Shown here: positions 40,648-53,075 of the stretch, in pieces
Layout of the letters: the number at the start of each line of letters is the position of its first letter
Numbering within the stretch: position 1 is the stretch's first letter
Assembly: GCF_007679325.1 (NCBI RefSeq)
Contig: NZ_VEGI01000001.1
Location: 744,001 to 808,000, forward strand
Direction: 5' to 3'
DNA from: Arthrobacter sp. U41
GTDB lineage: Bacteria > Actinomycetota > Actinomycetes > Actinomycetales > Micrococcaceae
Length of the DNA stretch: 64,000 bases
Made by a program: the position numbers and the translations under genes
The notes under the pieces: model-generated
Databases searched by the model: none
Seen by the model: the letters and a program-made list of their open reading frames with translations, nothing else
Told to the model about the DNA's origin: nothing

Positions 40648-43203
40648 TCAGCGCACCAGGGTCCTCAGGAGCCGGGCGCTTTGCCGCACGGACAAGCCCG
40701 GCAGGTAGGCCCGGCTCAGCGCCCTGCCCATGGCGGGCAGGTGCAGGGGGTCCTGGTAGTAGAGGTACAACGTCCGGTACTCGGGTTTGAAACGGGATTT
40801 GAAGGTTGCCAGCGAACGGAACCCGTAGATGGGTTCGAGCGCCTTCCCCACGACGTCGAGAATTCCCGCCAGCCCGCCGGATCCGGTCTCCCCGCCGGCA
40901 ACGTCTGCCACCTGCGCGGTGTCCTTAGCCAGCGGCGATCCGGACAGCGAAATCACTTCCACCGTGTTCCGCAGCTCCAGCACCGCGGACGCGATCAGAA
41001 ATTCCATAACGCCGGGGAAGGCATCGCCGCGCCGGCGCATAAAGTCCAGCGTCCAGCTCACCAGGCGCCCGTCCGCGTACACCGGCAGCCAGCTCGTAAC
41101 GCCCTGGACCTGCCCCTCCGCGTCCACCGCGAGGCAGCAGAGCACCTCTTCGTCCTCCAGCTGGTCGATACCGCCGAGGGTGAAGCCCATCTCCGGGACG
41201 GATTTCTGCGCGGCCCACTCCTCCGAAACCTCGACCAGCTGGGCGCGCAGCGCGGGCGCTAAGTCCGCGTAGCGGCCCCACACCGCGTGCACGCCGGTCT
41301 TTTTCGCCCGGTTAAGGGCGGTGCGGACGTTTTGCCAGTCCTTGCCCTTGAACTCGAGCGAACGTACCGCCAGCCTGGTTTCCTGGGCCACCGCCACCCG
41401 ACGGAAACCGCGACCCCGCAGCATCGGCCACAGCTCGTCCGTGCAGGAGTAGAAGCAGGGAATCAGGGCGTGCTCGGCGCAATACCGGATGAAGCCTGCT
41501 GCGGTCTCCTCCCGGGACGCCGCCGGGCCGAAGGGTCCGGCCAGCGTCAGCGCGACGTTGCCGTGCTGCTGGTAGGCCACTCCCCCGCGGCCGTCAGGTG
41601 CGAACCCGTACCGGTTGGGCTCCCACAGCGCCATCCAGGACAGGGAGTCACCGCCCTGACGGATCAGGTTGCGGGCCGCGTCGCGGTCATCGGCTGCGGC
41701 ATCGGTGCGGTGCAGCCGGCGCTGCAGAATCAGCCAGACGGCGGCAAGGGCCACCGCCCAGAAGATGATGCCTGAGGTGGCGAAGAGGAAGGCCTCGGCG
41801 GAATTTCGGCCTTGGAAGATGCGGTTGTAGGTGCCGGGGATGGGAAGCGGGAGGTACTGGCGGGAGAGCTCAGCGGCCAGGCCCAGCAGGCCGCCGTCCC
41901 GGTCCATGCCGCCGGCGGCCAGCCAGACCGCGGTGTAGCAGGAGGCCAGCACCAGCCAGGTGCCGCCGACGACGGCGGTGAGCGCCCGGCGGGCCCGGGG
42001 GCTCGTCTCGACGCGGAACTGCCGGCGGTTGGCGGCCAGCAGCACAACGAGCACGAGCGGAACCACCACAAGCGGCAGGATGTGGACCACCCCGGATCCG
42101 AGCAGGCCGGTGCGCGGCCGGCCGGGGTACTCGTGGATCCTGGCGAACAGCGACAGATAGACGGCGGCCATGACCGTGACGGCGAGCTGGAGGGTGATCG
42201 CGATCCGCAGGGCGAGCCGTCGGCCGTGACGCATGCCGTCGGCGCAGATGAGCAGCAGCACCACCGGAACCACGGCCAGTGCGAGACCCAGCGGCCCCGC
42301 GAAACCGGCCCGTCCGGCCTCGAGGCACGTGACGTCGATGCTGCCGCCGCAATATCGTTCCAACTGCGTCAGGGTGGGCAGCGGATTCAGCACGACGTCG
42401 CGCAGCAGCGCCAGCGGCCCGGTGGGGGTCCGGACCATGGCCGTCAGAATGGGACCGACGGCGAAAATCGCGACCGTCAGGGCCAGGAGATTGCGGGTCT
42501 CGCGTCCCGTGGAACGGTGGCGGTGCAGCGTGCCCCGGTCGCCCTGGATCCACCAGCCGGCTGCGAGGCCCGCCAGGGCCCCGGCTAACCCGACGACGGT
42601 CTCCGCGTGCCCGACATACAGCACCAGCATGAGGGAGATGGAGACAACGGCGGTGCGCAGCCGGCGTTGCCACAGCGTGGGCAGCAGGCCGCTGGACGCC
42701 AGCGAGACGGCGAGGACCGCCGCGTACGGGCCCATCAGCCGCGCGTCGACCATTCTGCTGAGCCAGCCGTCGTCGGCATAACGGGCAAGCTGTGTCAGCA
42801 ACAGGAACAGGGTCACCGCCGCGAACTGGGCGGCGAAGTAGAACACGGCAGTGCGCCGGGTCCCCAGCTGCCGCTCGGCCAGACCCAGCAGGAGCAGGAT
42901 CATCAGCGCGGCCGCGCCGTAGGCCAGCAGGTTGGTGGCAAAGAACAGGGACGTGAACAGCGACCACCACAGCCCGACTTTCAGCCCGGGGGCGCTCACT
43001 GAGGCCACGTCCAACAACGCTTCCGGAGGCCCGGAGAGGAAGCTCCCGGTGGCCGCGCCGGTGACAAGGAAAACCGCCAGGACTGTCAGGGTGAACGGGA
43101 TGGAGCGCAGATGCCCCAGTGACTGGCGCAGGCCCTTGCGGCCAAGGCCTTGGAGCGGCGCGGGCCCGGTCCCCCGCGGCCGTGCCGTTGTGGCAGGGCT
43201 CAC
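40648..43203 (-). CDS. MprF-type aminoacyl-lipid synthase, multi-pass membrane protein
   Basis: 851 residues. About 500 N-terminal residues form 12-14 helices; the first group (LLGLAERQLGTRRTAVFYFAAQ) has a rhomboid-like pattern but no clear Ser/His protease dyad. The cytosolic C-terminus (about 520-840) is a DUF2156/LPG-synthase domain: DSLSWMALWEPNRYGFAPDG, FRRVAVAQETRLAVRSLEFK, KDWQNVRTALNRAKKTG and AFPGVMEFLIASAVLEL. Such enzymes transfer an amino acid from tRNA to phosphatidylglycerol or diacylglycerol and alter surface charge. The GTG start overlaps the esterase stop as GTGA. Which amino acid is used cannot be read from the sequence. Confidence 0.85.
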   Translation of the reverse strand: MSPATTARPRGTGPAPLQGLGRKGLRQSLGHLRSIPFTLTVLAVFLVTGAATGSFLSGPPEALLDVASVSAPGLKVGLWWSLFTSLFFATNLLAYGAAALMILLLLGLAERQLGTRRTAVFYFAAQFAAVTLFLLLTQLARYADDGWLSRMVDARLMGPYAAVLAVSLASSGLLPTLWQRRLRTAVVSISLMLVLYVGHAETVVGLAGALAGLAAGWWIQGDRGTLHRHRSTGRETRNLLALTVAIFAVGPILTAMVRTPTGPLALLRDVVLNPLPTLTQLERYCGGSIDVTCLEAGRAGFAGPLGLALAVVPVVLLLICADGMRHGRRLALRIAITLQLAVTVMAAVYLSLFARIHEYPGRPRTGLLGSGVVHILPLVVVPLVLVVLLAANRRQFRVETSPRARRALTAVVGGTWLVLASCYTAVWLAAGGMDRDGGLLGLAAELSRQYLPLPIPGTYNRIFQGRNSAEAFLFATSGIIFWAVALAAVWLILQRRLHRTDAAADDRDAARNLIRQGGDSLSWMALWEPNRYGFAPDGRGGVAYQQHGNVALTLAGPFGPAASREETAAGFIRYCAEHALIPCFYSCTDELWPMLRGRGFRRVAVAQETRLAVRSLEFKGKDWQNVRTALNRAKKTGVHAVWGRYADLAPALRAQLVEVSEEWAAQKSVPEMGFTLGGIDQLEDEEVLCCLAVDAEGQVQGVTSWLPVYADGRLVSWTLDFMRRRGDAFPGVMEFLIASAVLELRNTVEVISLSGSPLAKDTAQVADVAGGETGSGGLAGILDVVGKALEPIYGFRSLATFKSRFKPEYRTLYLYYQDPLHLPAMGRALSRAYLPGLSVRQSARLLRTLVR

Positions 43204-44579
43204 TGCCGGATACCCCAGCGGGACGCCAGGAAGTCGAGCCCGTCAGGCAGTCCCTGGGACGCCGCCTCCCAGGAGTGCCCGGCACCGGAAACGGGGCGTG
43301 CCTCCACCGTGAACCCGGCGGCACGTGCGGCGTGGGACAGGATCTCCATGTAGCCGATGAATTCAGGATCCCGCTCACCGGCGCCAAAATAGATGGCGTG
43401 TCCCTCGAAGCGGCGCTCCTGCATAATCCGCAGCGGTGTCTGGCGGTCGAAGGCTTCGGTGTCTCCGTTGAAGGAGGCGGCGATGGTTTTTTCGCGCTCC
43501 TTGGCCAGGGCGGGTTCCTTCTCGCTGGAAAAGGCCAGCGCGGAGCTGTAGATGTCCGGATGCCGCGTCACCATCTGCATCGCGCAGGTTGCGCCGAAAG
43601 AGAATCCGCCGGCCGCCCACTGCGAGGGCTCCTTGTTCACGTCCAGCGTCCGTTTGATCCACGCAGGCACGTCCACGGCGAGGAAGGTGTCGGCCCGGGC
43701 GATCCTGCTGTCCATGCAGAGGGTGTTGCCCGAGGAGGAGCCGTTGGGGTCCACCACAACCACCACCGGGGCCACCCCGCGGTGTTCCGCCGCGTACCGG
43801 TCCATGCGGCTGCGCAGCGCCCCGCCGGTGAGCCAGTCGGCCGGCGCGCCCGGCTGGCCGGCGAACAGGACCAGAACGGGCAGGGCCGGGCGCGGGCTGG
43901 TCCGGTAGGCCGGCGGCAGGTAGATGTAGGCCTCGCGGCTCTGGAAGCCCGAGGTGGTTCCCGGGATAACGGCGCGCCGCAGCAGACCGCCGTCGGGCAG
44001 CCCTTCCGGAGGCGTCCAGCCGGCCAGGCTGAGGCCGGCAGGGGCTCCGGGGGTGCGTTGAAGCCCGTCTTCCAGCGGCGGGACCCGCGCCACGGCGGTG
44101 CCCAGCAGATCGCTGACGGTGTGGTTGAGGCCAAAGTAGATGTTGGTCTGCAGGGCAGAGAGGATAACGACGCCCAGCAGGGCTCCCGTGGACAGCACGG
44201 TAGTCCGTGCAGGACGGGGCCGGTCTGGGTGTTCAAGGGACGGCGTGTGACCGGTCCGCCAGGTTCGCCACACGCGCATGAGCCAGAGCAGCAGTGCCGC
44301 GACCGCGGGAAGGGACCAGGCAAGGACCTCACCCGGCAGTTCGCCGGGGAAGACGGAAAAGACGTAGATCATCAGCCAGTGCGCACCGGCGAGCAGCACG
44401 GCGGCGGACAGGATGACAAGGGCGACAGTAGCGAGGAGCCCCGGCCAGCGGGGCCCGGCCGCGTCCTTGCGGGGCCGGCCCGCATGCCGGAGGAGGTAGG
44501 CCGCGCCCGCGGCGCCCGCAGCCCAGGCAATCCACAGCACCGGCCCGTCCACGAGCCGGAGGTCTTCGAGGAAATCCAC
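43200..44579 (-). CDS. Membrane-anchored esterase-D/mycolyltransferase-like hydrolase
   Basis: 459 residues. Four N-terminal helices (residues about 10-160) precede an esterase domain of about 280 residues outside or at the membrane. The nucleophile is in AAGGFSFGATCAM (Ser), with a probable acid in YFGAGERDPEFIG and the His in VSGAGHSWEA. This is the PF00756-type fold of esterase D and antigen-85-like enzymes. Coupled translation with an aminoacyl-lipid synthase suggests that it hydrolyses or transfers aminoacyl groups on lipids; this is inferred from the pairing. Confidence 0.82.
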   Translation of the reverse strand: MDFLEDLRLVDGPVLWIAWAAGAAGAAYLLRHAGRPRKDAAGPRWPGLLATVALVILSAAVLLAGAHWLMIYVFSVFPGELPGEVLAWSLPAVAALLLWLMRVWRTWRTGHTPSLEHPDRPRPARTTVLSTGALLGVVILSALQTNIYFGLNHTVSDLLGTAVARVPPLEDGLQRTPGAPAGLSLAGWTPPEGLPDGGLLRRAVIPGTTSGFQSREAYIYLPPAYRTSPRPALPVLVLFAGQPGAPADWLTGGALRSRMDRYAAEHRGVAPVVVVVDPNGSSSGNTLCMDSRIARADTFLAVDVPAWIKRTLDVNKEPSQWAAGGFSFGATCAMQMVTRHPDIYSSALAFSSEKEPALAKEREKTIAASFNGDTEAFDRQTPLRIMQERRFEGHAIYFGAGERDPEFIGYMEILSHAARAAGFTVEARPVSGAGHSWEAASQGLPDGLDFLASRWGIRQ

Positions 44580-44584
44580 CCGGG

Positions 44585-45016
44585 CTAGCGCCAGGTGCCG
44601 ACGCCGACGACCGGCCCGGCTTCAAGCCAGGAGGACAGCCCGGTGTAGGCGTCGAACCGCATCGCGAGGAGGACGTCCTGCCCTTCGTACCGGAGTTCAA
44701 CGATCACGGCGTCGGGCTGGACCTTGACGAGCTCGGATTCGGTGGGCTTGCGCCGGCCGATCAGTTCCAGGGAGCTCCGTCGGAAAGTGTGCTTGGGCCG
44801 CATGCTCAGCGAGGCAAGGCGGAACCACTCAAGGTCGTTGTCCTGATAACGACAAACCCCCATCTGCCAGCTGTTACCAGCCGTGCAAATGGAGGCGTCC
44901 ACCGTGCCCAGGGCGCGCCGCAGATTGAAGCGGCGCACCCCGGAAAGGCACAGTGCAAATACCAGCAACGTAAAGATCGTTGCCAGGACGATGAACGGAA
45001 TAACAGTATCGTTCAT
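44585..45016 (-). CDS. DUF2550-family membrane protein
   Basis: 143 residues. One N-terminal helix (VIPFIVLATIFTLLVFALCL) anchors a basic/soluble domain with GTVDASICTAGNSWQMGVCR, YQDNDLEWFRLASLSMRPKH and TESELVKVQPDAVIVELRYE. This is DUF2550, conserved directly after atpC in actinobacteria. No function is known to me. It starts 10 bases after the atpC stop and ends 5 bases before the esterase start, so the transcript may continue from the ATP synthase operon. Confidence 0.85.
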   Translation of the reverse strand: MNDTVIPFIVLATIFTLLVFALCLSGVRRFNLRRALGTVDASICTAGNSWQMGVCRYQDNDLEWFRLASLSMRPKHTFRRSSLELIGRRKPTESELVKVQPDAVIVELRYEGQDVLLAMRFDAYTGLSSWLEAGPVVGVGTWR

Positions 45017-45026
45017 CAAGGTCGTG

Positions 45027-45311
45027 CTAGCGGATCCCCGCAGTAGCCGCGTCGCCCATTTGGGCGTTGTCAGCAACAATGACGACCCGGTTGTTGTCGA
45101 CGGAGAAGAAACCGCCGTCGACGACTACAGCAATGCGGTCACCGGACACCGGCTGGATTGCCAGTTCACCTTCGGCCAGAATCGCCAGCAGGGGCGAGTG
45201 GCCGGGCAGGATTCCGATTTCACCATCGCTGGTGCGGGCCTTGACCATCTGGGCCGCTCCGGACCACACGAAGTGGTCCGCTGCGACAATCTCAACCTCA
45301 AGCTCAGCCAT
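45027..45311 (-). CDS. atpC: ATP synthase F1 epsilon subunit
   Basis: 94 residues, a short epsilon with the beta-sandwich domain (AELEVEIVAADHFVWSGAAQ, GEIGILPGHSPLLAILAEGE) and almost no C-terminal helical hairpin. Epsilon links gamma to the c-ring and can inhibit ATP hydrolysis; the missing helices suggest weaker self-inhibition than in E. coli. It begins one base after the end of atpD. Confidence 0.93.
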   Translation of the reverse strand: MAELEVEIVAADHFVWSGAAQMVKARTSDGEIGILPGHSPLLAILAEGELAIQPVSGDRIAVVVDGGFFSVDNNRVVIVADNAQMGDAATAGIR

Positions 45312-45312
45312 A

Positions 45313-46800
<1,488 letters not shown>

Positions 46801-46847
46801 TTAAGTTTACTTTGGTGCAGGTACAGCTGGTTCCGGGCTCGGGGAGG

Positions 46848-47741
46848 CTAGGACGCGTTCAACGCGTCGGCACCGGCCACGATTTCGGAAAGCTCCTGCG
46901 TAATTTCAGCCTGGCGGGCGGTGTTGCGCAGACGCGTGAACTTCTTGATGAGCTCCGTGGCGTTGTCTCCGGCGGACTTCATTGCCCGCTGGCGGGCAGC
47001 GAGTTCCGAAGCTGCTGCCTGCAGCATCGCGGCGAAGATGCGGGACTCGATGTAGCGCGGCAGCAGAGCGTCGAGAACCTGCTCCGTCTCCGGCTCGAAT
47101 TCGTAGAGCGGCAGGAGGTCCGATTCGGACACGGCCTGCTCCTCGACAACCTCAAGCGGGAGAAGACGCACAACGGTCGGTTCCTGGGTGACCATGGACT
47201 TGAAGCGGGTGTAGACGACATGGATCTCGTCGACGCCGCCCTCGGCGTAGTCCGTCGCAAAGTCCGTCAGCAGTGCCTCGCCGATTTCCTGTGCGGTGGC
47301 AAACTCCGGTGCGTCCGTGCCGCCGGTCCAAACACGCTCGTAAGGACGGTTCCGGAAGTCGAAGTATGCCTGCGCCTTGCGGCCGACCAGGTACATCTTG
47401 ACTTCCTTGCCCTCCTCGACGAGGAGCTCGTTGAGGCCTTCCGCCTGCTTGAGCACACTCGCGGAGTACGAACCTGCGAGGCCACGGTCCGAGGTGATTA
47501 CCAGGACGGCGGCCCGGCGGATCTGCTCCGGCTCGGTGGTCAGCGGGTGGTCGATTTCGCTCTGGCTTGCGACAGCAGAAACGGCACGCGTGATGGCGTT
47601 TGCGTAAGGCAGTGAAGCTGCTACGCGTGCTCGGGCCTTCCCGATGCGCGAGGTAGCGATCAGTTCCATCGCCTTGAAGATCTTGCGCATCGACGTCGTC
47701 GAGCTGATCTTCTGGCGGTAGACCCGGATCTGGGCTCCCAT
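46848..47741 (-). CDS. atpG: ATP synthase F1 gamma subunit
   Basis: 297 residues. The start [20 protein letters not shown] and the C-terminus [20 protein letters not shown] then [20 protein letters not shown] form the two-helix central shaft. [16 protein letters not shown] is the conserved middle strand. It rotates inside the alpha3beta3 hexamer. A stable hairpin precedes it in the intercistronic region after atpA. Confidence 0.96.
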   Translation of the reverse strand: MGAQIRVYRQKISSTTSMRKIFKAMELIATSRIGKARARVAASLPYANAITRAVSAVASQSEIDHPLTTEPEQIRRAAVLVITSDRGLAGSYSASVLKQAEGLNELLVEEGKEVKMYLVGRKAQAYFDFRNRPYERVWTGGTDAPEFATAQEIGEALLTDFATDYAEGGVDEIHVVYTRFKSMVTQEPTVVRLLPLEVVEEQAVSESDLLPLYEFEPETEQVLDALLPRYIESRIFAAMLQAAASELAARQRAMKSAGDNATELIKKFTRLRNTARQAEITQELSEIVAGADALNAS

Positions 47742-47770
47742 ACTTATCCTTTCCTAAGATCCCGGTGGCC

Positions 47771-47806
47771 GGGACTGCCGGAACCCGCGGGGGTCCCGGC
47801 AGTCCC
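47771..47806 (-). other. Intercistronic hairpin between atpA and atpG
   Basis: GGGACTGCCGG and CCGGCAGTCCC form an 11-base perfect stem around a 14-base GC-rich loop, filling half of the 76-base gap. It has no T-run, so it is more likely a stability or attenuation element than a terminator. Confidence 0.55.
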
Positions 47807-47817
47807 TGCCAGCGAAA

Positions 47818-49455
<1,638 letters not shown>

Positions 49456-49541
49456 CTGCAGTCCCTGCTCTCCTGTTTTCGTGATCATCGTTGCTCACGA
49501 TGACCGGGGTTTTATCAGTTAAGTTGTGCTTGTCCGGCTTG

Positions 49542-50366
49542 CTAGGCAAGCTGACGGTGAAGCTGGCCCAGACGGGCAAGAACCGAAGCGTCAACCACTT
49601 CGTCACCCACCTGGATCCGGATGCCACCGATGAGTGCCGGGTCAACATTCATGTTGATTTTGAGCTCCCGCCCGTAAAGGGCATTCAGCCCCGCCTGCAG
49701 GCGGCTGGTCTGCGTTTCCGTCAGCGGACGGGTGACACTGACCGTGGCAATCCAGCGCTGCTGGCGCTTGGCTGCAAGCTCGGCGAAGCGACGGACGAGC
49801 TTGGTCGCCTTGAGGCCACGCGGGTGCGACACTGCCTGTCCAATCAGGACTTTCGCTTCCTCGCTGGCACTGGGTACGAGCTTTTCAGCGAGGGCAACCT
49901 TGGCAGCCGGGCTCGCCTGGGGTTCGGACACAGCACGCTGGACCTCGTGGTTGGACTCCACAGCCTGGTTGAAGGAGAACAGATCGTTCTCCAGCGCTTC
50001 CAGGCCGGTGATTCCCGAGGCAGAGACGGCAGACTTGTTCTCAGCAACGGCGATGACCACCGAAGCGGCAAGAGTCTCGAGTGCATCGCCGATATCCCGG
50101 GCGGAAGCCCAGCGCGAGCCGGCCAGTCCGCTCGCGATTTCCACAGCGTCCGCGGAGACTTTCCCGCTGAAGAGCTGCTTGATAAGCGCTGACTTTTCGT
50201 CGCCGCTGCGGGACGGGTCAGTCAGGGCGCGGCGCAAGCCAGCCGAGGTGTCCACCGTTCCCAGGATTCCGAAGAGTTCCTTAGCCAACTGCAGCGAGGC
50301 AAAAGGAAGCTTGGCTTCCAGCGCCACCAGCGCCGCGGTCAGCGATTCGCTCGATACACCTGCCAT
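49542..50366 (-). CDS. atpH: ATP synthase F1 delta subunit
   Basis: 274 residues, longer than the E. coli delta (177). The conserved C-terminal OSCP-like domain is near the end: LTETQTSRLQAGLNALYGRE and VDPALIGGIRIQVGDEVVDA. The N-terminal 90 residues are an additional helical part common in actinobacteria. It joins F1 to the peripheral stalk. It overlaps the atpF stop by one base (TAATG). Confidence 0.94.
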   Translation of the reverse strand: MAGVSSESLTAALVALEAKLPFASLQLAKELFGILGTVDTSAGLRRALTDPSRSGDEKSALIKQLFSGKVSADAVEIASGLAGSRWASARDIGDALETLAASVVIAVAENKSAVSASGITGLEALENDLFSFNQAVESNHEVQRAVSEPQASPAAKVALAEKLVPSASEEAKVLIGQAVSHPRGLKATKLVRRFAELAAKRQQRWIATVSVTRPLTETQTSRLQAGLNALYGRELKINMNVDPALIGGIRIQVGDEVVDASVLARLGQLHRQLA

Positions 50367-50914
50367 TACTTAGCTGCACCTGCGTTCTGGTTCTCCAGAT
50401 CTGCCAGGAAGCGGTCAACCACACGGGCCGAACGCGCGTCGTCCTCGAGCGACTCGCCGACAATGCGGCCAGCCAGCGTGGTGGCAAGGGTGCCCACCTC
50501 CGTGCGGAGCGACACAACGGCCGCCTGACGCTCGGACTGGATCGCCGCGTGGGCCTGCGCCGTGATGCGGGCAGACTCTACAGCTGCCTTCTCCTTCAGG
50601 TCCGCAAGGATCTGAGCGCCTTCGGCACGGGCTTCCTCGCGGATGCGGTTTGCCTCGGCACGGGCATCGGTGAGCTGCTGCTTGTACTCTTCGAGTGCAG
50701 CGGAAGCCTCTGCCTGCGCCTTTTCAGCCTTGGCGATGCCGCCTTCAATGGCCTCAGCACGCTCTGCGAAGGTCTTTTCGAACATCGGGACAACGTACTT
50801 GACCACGATGAACATAAGAACAGCAAAGCCGGCGAAGACGACAAGCATTTCCCAGGGATTGGGAACCAGAGGGTTGGTGCCCTCCGTGGCGGCTGAGATG
50901 ATCAGCTGATTCAT
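50366..50914 (-). CDS. atpF: ATP synthase Fo b subunit
   Basis: 182 residues. A single N-terminal helix (LVPNPWEMLVVFAGFAVLMF) is followed by a long charged coiled coil rich in Glu, Ala and Arg (EGGIAKAEKAQAEASAALEE and onward). It forms the dimeric peripheral stalk. The ATG is 57 bases after atpE. Confidence 0.94.
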   Translation of the reverse strand: MNQLIISAATEGTNPLVPNPWEMLVVFAGFAVLMFIVVKYVVPMFEKTFAERAEAIEGGIAKAEKAQAEASAALEEYKQQLTDARAEANRIREEARAEGAQILADLKEKAAVESARITAQAHAAIQSERQAAVVSLRTEVGTLATTLAGRIVGESLEDDARSARVVDRFLADLENQNAGAAK

Positions 50915-50971
50915 AATTCACCCGTCCTTATCTACTCGGTTCTGGATGTTCGCTTAGTTCTAAAGTTCAGA

Positions 50972-51175
50972 CTAGAGAACGAAGGCGAAGACCAGGCCGA
51001 GGATGGCGAGGGCTTCAGTCAGCGCAAGGCCGAGGAATGCGATCGGCTGGAGGACACGCTGTGCCTCCGGCTGACGTGCGACGCCGTTGATGTAAGCGGC
51101 GAACACGAGACCAACACCGATACCACCGCCGATTGCGGACAGACCGTAACCTACGAGGTTGAGATTGCCTTCCAT
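50972..51175 (-). CDS. atpE: ATP synthase Fo c subunit
   Basis: 67 residues, two helices around the polar loop ARQPEAQ. The carboxylate for ion binding is Glu54 in [10 protein letters not shown], and no Na+-binding signature is evident, so proton coupling is expected. The first helix has [10 protein letters not shown], the glycine motif for ring packing. It assembles into the c-ring rotor. Confidence 0.97.
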   Translation of the reverse strand: MEGNLNLVGYGLSAIGGGIGVGLVFAAYINGVARQPEAQRVLQPIAFLGLALTEALAILGLVFAFVL

Positions 51176-51254
51176 TTTATTCCTTTCAAGATGCCATCTG
51201 TGTGGCAGGTTGTTTGGTGTGCTTCATCCCCGTGAGGGGAAGTTTGTGGGGTGC

Positions 51255-52055
51255 CTAGTGGCTGTCCGCGTGCAGCGCGCCTTCAATGTAGATGGCGGTC
51301 AGCAGGGTGAACACGTAGGCCTGCAGCGCCATGATCAGCGCTTCCAGCATGTACATGGCGATCGCGCCGCCGAGGACGAGGACCGACGTGCCCTTCAGGA
51401 GGATGTTCTCCTGCATGACGAGGAACTCGATGCCGGAGCCGGCGATCATCACGATCAGGTGGCCGGCCAGCATGGTCGCGAACAGACGGAGGCTGTGCGT
51501 GACGGGGCGGACCAGGAAGTTGGAGATGATCTCGATCGGAATGACGATCGGGAGGATGTAGACCGGAACTCCGGTCGGCACGGTGGCCAGCTTGAAGTAC
51601 TTCAGGCCGTTCTTCTTGACGCCGATGGCGATCCAGGTGACGTACACGATTCCTGCGAGCACATAGGCGCCGCCGACGTGCGAGAAGCTGGGAAGCTGGA
51701 TCAGAGGAATGGCGCCGTAGATGTTGTTCACCAGGATAAAGAAGAACAGGGTGAACAACAGCGGGACGTACTTCATGAAGTCTTTGCCGCCGATGATGTC
51801 CTTGGCGATGCCGTTGCGGACGAAGCCATAGGCGGCTTCGCCGGCGAACTGCATTTTGCCGGGAACAAGCTGGCCCTTACGGGCAGCCAGCAGAAAGAAT
51901 GTGGCGATAATAACGACCGAAAGGATTACCAGCAGCATCTGCTTGGAGAATCCGTCGGCCGCCCCCCACGGCACGATTGCCGGCAGGTGCATTTCTTCAA
52001 TTCCAGGAGGGGTGAACTCTCCTGAATCTTGGGCCGGGAGCGCAAGCGCGATCAA
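51255..52055 (-). CDS. atpB: ATP synthase Fo a subunit
   Basis: 266 residues with about six helices. The essential Arg lies in NFLVRPVTHSLRLFATMLAG and the half-channel helix in ALIMALQAYVFTLLTAIYIE. An N-terminal outside segment (PPGIEEMHLPAIVPWGAADG) precedes the first helix. It provides proton half-channels next to the c-ring. Confidence 0.96.
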   Translation of the reverse strand: MIALALPAQDSGEFTPPGIEEMHLPAIVPWGAADGFSKQMLLVILSVVIIATFFLLAARKGQLVPGKMQFAGEAAYGFVRNGIAKDIIGGKDFMKYVPLLFTLFFFILVNNIYGAIPLIQLPSFSHVGGAYVLAGIVYVTWIAIGVKKNGLKYFKLATVPTGVPVYILPIVIPIEIISNFLVRPVTHSLRLFATMLAGHLIVMIAGSGIEFLVMQENILLKGTSVLVLGGAIAMYMLEALIMALQAYVFTLLTAIYIEGALHADSH

Positions 52056-52146
52056 CGCGTTTCCTCTCTGCAGTGTCCATCATTGGGCGTTGGTAGGGGC
52101 AAGGCGGCGTTGCGGCCGGCCTCTCCCCCTGTGAAGTTATTTGGCA

Positions 52147-52476
52147 TTACTGATCCTCGTCCTCGGACGGGCCACGTGCAGCATTGTCCCCGCCAGCAAA
52201 ATTGTCCGGGCTGGTGAGGCCGTGCATATGAGAAAGATAGAACCCTCCCGCGGCTCCCAGCAGGGCGCCTGCGAGCACAATCCAGCGGGTTCCCCACAGA
52301 TTATCCAGACCCCACCCTATCAAACTCCAGACGAGGATTCCGCCAATAATGTAGCTGAAGACCGCGATGCCGGCGTTGTATCCGCCGTCGGCTCCGTCGC
52401 CGGAAACGCCGGGGGTGACGGCACGTCTTTCAGGGGCAACGGGCTTGTTTTTCGGTCGGACTTTGCGGCTAAACAT
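52147..52476 (-). CDS. AtpZ/AtpI-family small membrane protein
   Basis: 109 residues with two helices (NAGIAVFSYIIGGILVWSLI and RWIVLAGALLGAAGGFYLSH). This two-helix pattern with GWGLDNLWGTRW is typical of the AtpZ-type partner of AtpI. The ATG at 52476 lies within the end of the preceding atpI gene (8-base overlap). It probably aids Fo assembly or ion handling. Confidence 0.75.
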   Translation of the reverse strand: MFSRKVRPKNKPVAPERRAVTPGVSGDGADGGYNAGIAVFSYIIGGILVWSLIGWGLDNLWGTRWIVLAGALLGAAGGFYLSHMHGLTSPDNFAGGDNAARGPSEDEDQ

Positions 52477-52954
52477 GGGTGCCGCCTTCCGGGGTCTCGG
52501 GGTCGTTGTAGAGCTGGAGCCGTGCCTTGCTGAAACCATAGATCTCGGCGGCCTGCCACAGGACCACGGTCACGACGGCGCCGGCCAGGAACCAGCGTCC
52601 GTTCAGCCACTCGGGACTGCCGATGGCGAACAGCACAACGGCAAAGCCGACGACCTTGATGAAGTACGTGGCCGCAAACAGGCCGATGGCACCGGAGGAA
52701 TGGTTCCGGCCGCCGAAGTGGCCCACCAGGAGGCTGATCGCGAAGAAGGCCATCACCAGGGCACCGCCGAAGACGGACGAAAGCGCCGCCTCCGCGCCGT
52801 CGAGCAGCAGCGCCGCCAGGGCGGTGAGCAGCAGCGCTCCGCCGGAAACGGCCGAACTGATGACCAGCAGGCGCAGCCACAAGGATTTTGTGGGACCTGA
52901 GACACCAACGGGTCCGGCGCCGGACACGGGTCCGGGTTCGGCGTTGGAGGTCAT
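52469..52954 (-). CDS. atpI: ATP synthase protein I
   Basis: 161 residues with four helices, beginning LWLRLLVISSAVSGGALLLT. Its place at the head of the atp operon and the size match AtpI, a chaperone for c-ring assembly. A TAGAAT box lies 64 bases before the ATG. The end overlaps the AtpZ-like gene. Confidence 0.8.
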   Translation of the reverse strand: MTSNAEPGPVSGAGPVGVSGPTKSLWLRLLVISSAVSGGALLLTALAALLLDGAEAALSSVFGGALVMAFFAISLLVGHFGGRNHSSGAIGLFAATYFIKVVGFAVVLFAIGSPEWLNGRWFLAGAVVTVVLWQAAEIYGFSKARLQLYNDPETPEGGTHV

Positions 52955-53017
52955 AGGATCCCAATCGTCGAGGAGGTGGCTGCTGTTCAGGAGTCGCGGG
53001 CGTCAACCCGCACCTGA

Positions 53018-53023
53018 ATTCTA
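53018..53023 (-). promoter_or_regulatory. Candidate -10 element of the ATP synthase operon
   Basis: TAGAAT on the minus strand, about 64 bases before the atpI start, in an AT-richer patch (TTATGTTCTATCTCGTGTAG). A short GCGGG/CCCGC stem lies in the presumed leader. Confidence 0.45.
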
Positions 53024-53075
53024 CACGAGATAGAACATAACCTTGCCGCGGCCGGGTCCGGCGCGGCTTGGCGGC

